Shown: positions 49,242 to 51,322 of the stretch, piece by piece
Position numbering within the stretch: position 1 is the stretch's first letter
Layout of the letters: each line of letters starts with the position of its first letter
DNA from: Candidatus Poseidonia sp.
GTDB lineage: Archaea; Thermoplasmatota; Poseidoniia; Poseidoniales; Poseidoniaceae
Reading direction: 5' to 3'
Assembly (NCBI GenBank): GCA_030741355.1
Contig: JASLVM010000009.1
Location: 1-51,322 of the forward strand
DNA: 51,322 nt
Notes under the pieces: model-generated
Seen by the model: only the letters and a program-made list of their open reading frames with translations
Told to the model about the DNA's origin: nothing
The model's database searches: none
Program-made: the position numbers and the translations under genes

Positions 49242-51322
49242 TCAAAGGGTTCCATCAAGGTATTGCTGACCGTAGTACGCCCACTGCTCTTGTGTCCACC
49301 CTGGTGGTAGGCCACCGTCCGGTAACGGTGGGCCCGCATTTGATTCTGGTGATGCCGAGACCGGTGGTCCGGCTGGTTTTGCGGGTTCTCCATGGACTTC
49401 TGGTACAATTTTTTGTTCATGAACGCCGCTTACAGGAGGTCCTGCCTGCGTCGTCTCAAACACCTCTTCCAGTTCTTCGTCCCGACCTCTTCCTCTCATC
49501 AAGAAGAGCAAACCTGCGATGAAGACAAGGAAACCCAGTCCCGCGCCAATCAGCGTTGTGGCTGACATGGTCGAATCGGCCGGTGCAGCCTCAAACGAAA
49601 GATTCAGGACGTACGTCGTTCGAATGGACCCGTCTGATGTGGACGATTCGATCGTTAACTGTCCGTCAAGAGGGCCCGACATCCTGAGAACTTCGCACCG
49701 CTGTTGATTGATTTGTGGCGAAACATGGCCGGGGGTGAAAGCAATATCAATACCCGATTCATTCACCAGGCGCTTGTCGCAGGAGATTTGCCAACCTTCT
49801 TCTCCAACCATCGTCAGCACCACGTTTTCATTCATGCTCGATGTCGATGTTTGATTGATTTGAACCAGACCTGATGTCCCATGGGGCACGGGCCCAACCT
49901 GCATGACGCCAGCCTCGACACTGACGCTTCGTTGTTGATTCAACATCACGAGAGCTTCGGCACTCATGGCTTTGGGAAGGTTATCCTCATCCACTGCACC
50001 AAGGACATCAAACCGCAAAACGAAGCGAGTGTTCAGGGGTGCTCCTTCGGGTATGAGGACATCAAGGCGCAGGGTGAGTTCATCTCCAGCGGGAACCATC
50101 AAGGGCACTTCGGTGCCGACCGCTCGATCTCCACCTTCAACGGTGAAGAAAGCAATGAGTCCTGGAAGGGGAGGTGAAGACGATACCGTTGCTTCAACTG
50201 AAAGTCTGTTTTCTACAGCATTACCCGTGTTGATGAGACGTGCTTCGGCAAACATGCTTCCACCCGCCATGGTCCCGTCGGATTGACCGGCGGCTACGAT
50301 TGAAGGTATTCGAATAGAATCCGTTGACATGACAAGTTCGATGGCATTGTCATTCAATTCCAAGTCGACACCCTCGCCAATATGTTCCGCTTGGATTTGC
50401 AGCGTGTGCATTTCACCTGCGGCCTCCGTCATTGGCAAGAGCACCCAGATGCTGATGTCCTTTTCGTGCTCAAGGTCATACGATACACTGAGTTGAACGG
50501 GCTGGGAAATGTTTTCCCCATCTGCTGATAGCCACCATGTCCACGTTTCCGGGATGTCCTCCGGCGTCAGGGTTACTTCAGTCGCACCGTTTCCGTTGTT
50601 AACGACGCGAACGACAATTTCGTTGGCGATACCCGGTGTAAGTTTCGATGGCGATGAAACAGGGAAAATCTGAACGTCGTACGTGGTGGAGACTCGGAGG
50701 CCATCGTAGGCTTCTCCCTGTATTTCCATCAAACTTCGCTTTGATTCAATAACAGGCGTGATGCTCGGTCCCCGGTCGTTGGCTTGAGCATTTTCGGGTA
50801 CGTCAATCACGACCTCGAAGGTCGTGCTCGCCCCTGGATTCAAAACTGCATCCGGCCGGGTTGGCTGGTGAACCGTCCACGTTCCTGGATTTTCTACATC
50901 AACACGCATCTCAAAGATATCTTGTCTGGAGGCGTTGTTCCAAATGGTGTATTTGAGCGTGACTTGAGACCCAGCATCCACGTATTGTTTTCCGATGGCA
51001 TCGATGTTTGAGAGTTCAACTTCAGCGTCACTCACCATGGAGGCAGAAACGGCAATGGTTTCCACGTCCGTTCTTGATGTATCATTTTGTGCCTGCAACG
51101 TCAAATCAAATTCCACCACGGTGTCAGGCGCAGCATTCGCAGGAACCGTCATGGTAAACAGGGCCTGCACGGTATCATTGGGGCGTATCAAAACCGATGA
51201 CGACTGCGTCCAAGCGAGGCCGATAGACCAATCGCTGGGAATGTTGGCCATGTCCATGTGAAGATCAAACACATCCGTTGCACCGCCTTGATTGGACAAT
51301 CCAACCTCAAAGGTACAGGTGA
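49242..51322 (-). CDS. Surface protein with repeated Ig-like (NEW3/CARDB-type) domains, 5' end missing
   Basis: At least 693 residues; the frame runs off the right edge. The ectodomain repeats a beta-sandwich of the kind seen in NEW3/CARDB modules: VTLKYTIWNNASRQDIFEMR, NPGASTTFEVVIDVPENAQA, IANEIVVRVVNNGNGATEVT and GSMFAEARLINTGNAVENRL. A C-terminal helix (TTLIGAGLGFLVFIAGLLFL) is followed by basic RGRGR, a Pro-rich tail and the terminus GLPPGWTQEQWAYYGQQYL. That aromatic ending is intracellular and may be a sorting or docking motif. It is the upstream gene of an operon with the 57-residue membrane protein and the PqqD-like gene. Confidence 0.78.
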   Translation of the reverse strand, partial: TCTFEVGLSNQGGATDVFDLHMDMANIPSDWSIGLAWTQSSSVLIRPNDTVQALFTMTVPANAAPDTVVEFDLTLQAQNDTSRTDVETIAVSASMVSDAEVELSNIDAIGKQYVDAGSQVTLKYTIWNNASRQDIFEMRVDVENPGTWTVHQPTRPDAVLNPGASTTFEVVIDVPENAQANDRGPSITPVIESKRSLMEIQGEAYDGLRVSTTYDVQIFPVSSPSKLTPGIANEIVVRVVNNGNGATEVTLTPEDIPETWTWWLSADGENISQPVQLSVSYDLEHEKDISIWVLLPMTEAAGEMHTLQIQAEHIGEGVDLELNDNAIELVMSTDSIRIPSIVAAGQSDGTMAGGSMFAEARLINTGNAVENRLSVEATVSSSPPLPGLIAFFTVEGGDRAVGTEVPLMVPAGDELTLRLDVLIPEGAPLNTRFVLRFDVLGAVDEDNLPKAMSAEALVMLNQQRSVSVEAGVMQVGPVPHGTSGLVQINQTSTSSMNENVVLTMVGEEGWQISCDKRLVNESGIDIAFTPGHVSPQINQQRCEVLRMSGPLDGQLTIESSTSDGSIRTTYVLNLSFEAAPADSTMSATTLIGAGLGFLVFIAGLLFLMRGRGRDEELEEVFETTQAGPPVSGVHEQKIVPEVHGEPAKPAGPPVSASPESNAGPPLPDGGLPPGWTQEQWAYYGQQYLDGTL

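Noticed and set aside
49045-49245. N-terminal extension of the PqqD-like protein up to 49245
   Set aside because: Sequence is unlike protein-coding (His/Gly/Cys-rich), a better membrane-protein frame covers it, and a strong ribosome site marks ATG 49044.
1-51322. CRISPR arrays, tRNA genes, insertion sequences, phage attachment sites
   Set aside because: None seen on reading: no regularly spaced direct repeats, no transposase-like protein, and no cloverleaf in the short gaps between genes.

Overview
The window reads as a compact archaeal chromosome segment, most likely from a marine Euryarchaeota / Thermoplasmatota lineage of the Marine Group II (Poseidoniales) type. The archaeal evidence is an SRP RNA with archaeal 5' domain and a TATA box, a fused two-unit tRNA splicing endonuclease, archease, an archaeal-type valyl-tRNA synthetase, archaeal alanine aminotransferase and serine hydroxymethyltransferase, and a geranylgeranyl-lipid reductase. 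These sit beside bacterial-looking genes (topB, class 2 pyrD, pntAB, ygfZ, mqnC), a mixture known from Poseidoniales. The genus is inference; no rRNA is present.

Layout. 1-3055: 3' end of dinB converging on valS. 3220-13451: plus-strand run with an RND/MMPL membrane protein, an EVE-domain protein, alanine aminotransferase, a 1000-residue membrane/repeat protein, glyA and an unrecognised gene. 13564-20822: two large surface proteins (one of thrombospondin-3-like calcium-binding repeats), an aminopeptidase P and mqnC. 20812-29568 (minus): a lipoprotein with calcium-binding repeats and a PNGase F-like domain, a membrane protein, a geranylgeranyl reductase, topB and a small unknown gene. 29624-31525: pyrD, a variant ccmE and the SRP RNA. 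31524-35220: archease, a PfkB-like protein and a wHTH/TerB-like protein on the minus strand, divergent from endA. 35212-42582 (minus): M6 metalloprotease, a TatC fusion, a membrane-anchored Reeler-like protein and the three-gene proton-translocating transhydrogenase. 42769-51322: malate dehydrogenase, ygfZ, iscA, a TPR protein, an FMN reductase, a formylglycine-enzyme-like protein, and an operon of surface protein, tiny membrane protein and PqqD-like protein.

How it fits together. The genes suggest an aerobic heterotroph that degrades proteins and perhaps glycoproteins outside the cell (M6 protease, aminopeptidase P, PNGase F-like lipoprotein), respires with quinones and c-type cytochromes (mqnC, class 2 pyrD, variant ccmE), keeps NADPH supplied through PntAB, and exports folded proteins by Tat. 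Genes are tightly packed, with 1-4 nt overlaps and convergent stop-codon overlaps. Nine starts are fixed by the sequence GGTGA placed 4-5 nt before ATG; three others carry GGTTGGAA exactly 5 nt before the start.

Most worth following up: the TatC protein fused to a domain resembling MvhD, a hydrogenase/heterodisulfide reductase-linked iron-sulfur protein; the PNGase F-like lipoprotein; a 57-codon membrane-protein gene hidden between a surface protein and a PqqD-like protein; and a sugar-kinase-like protein with an altered active site in a tRNA-splicing neighbourhood.
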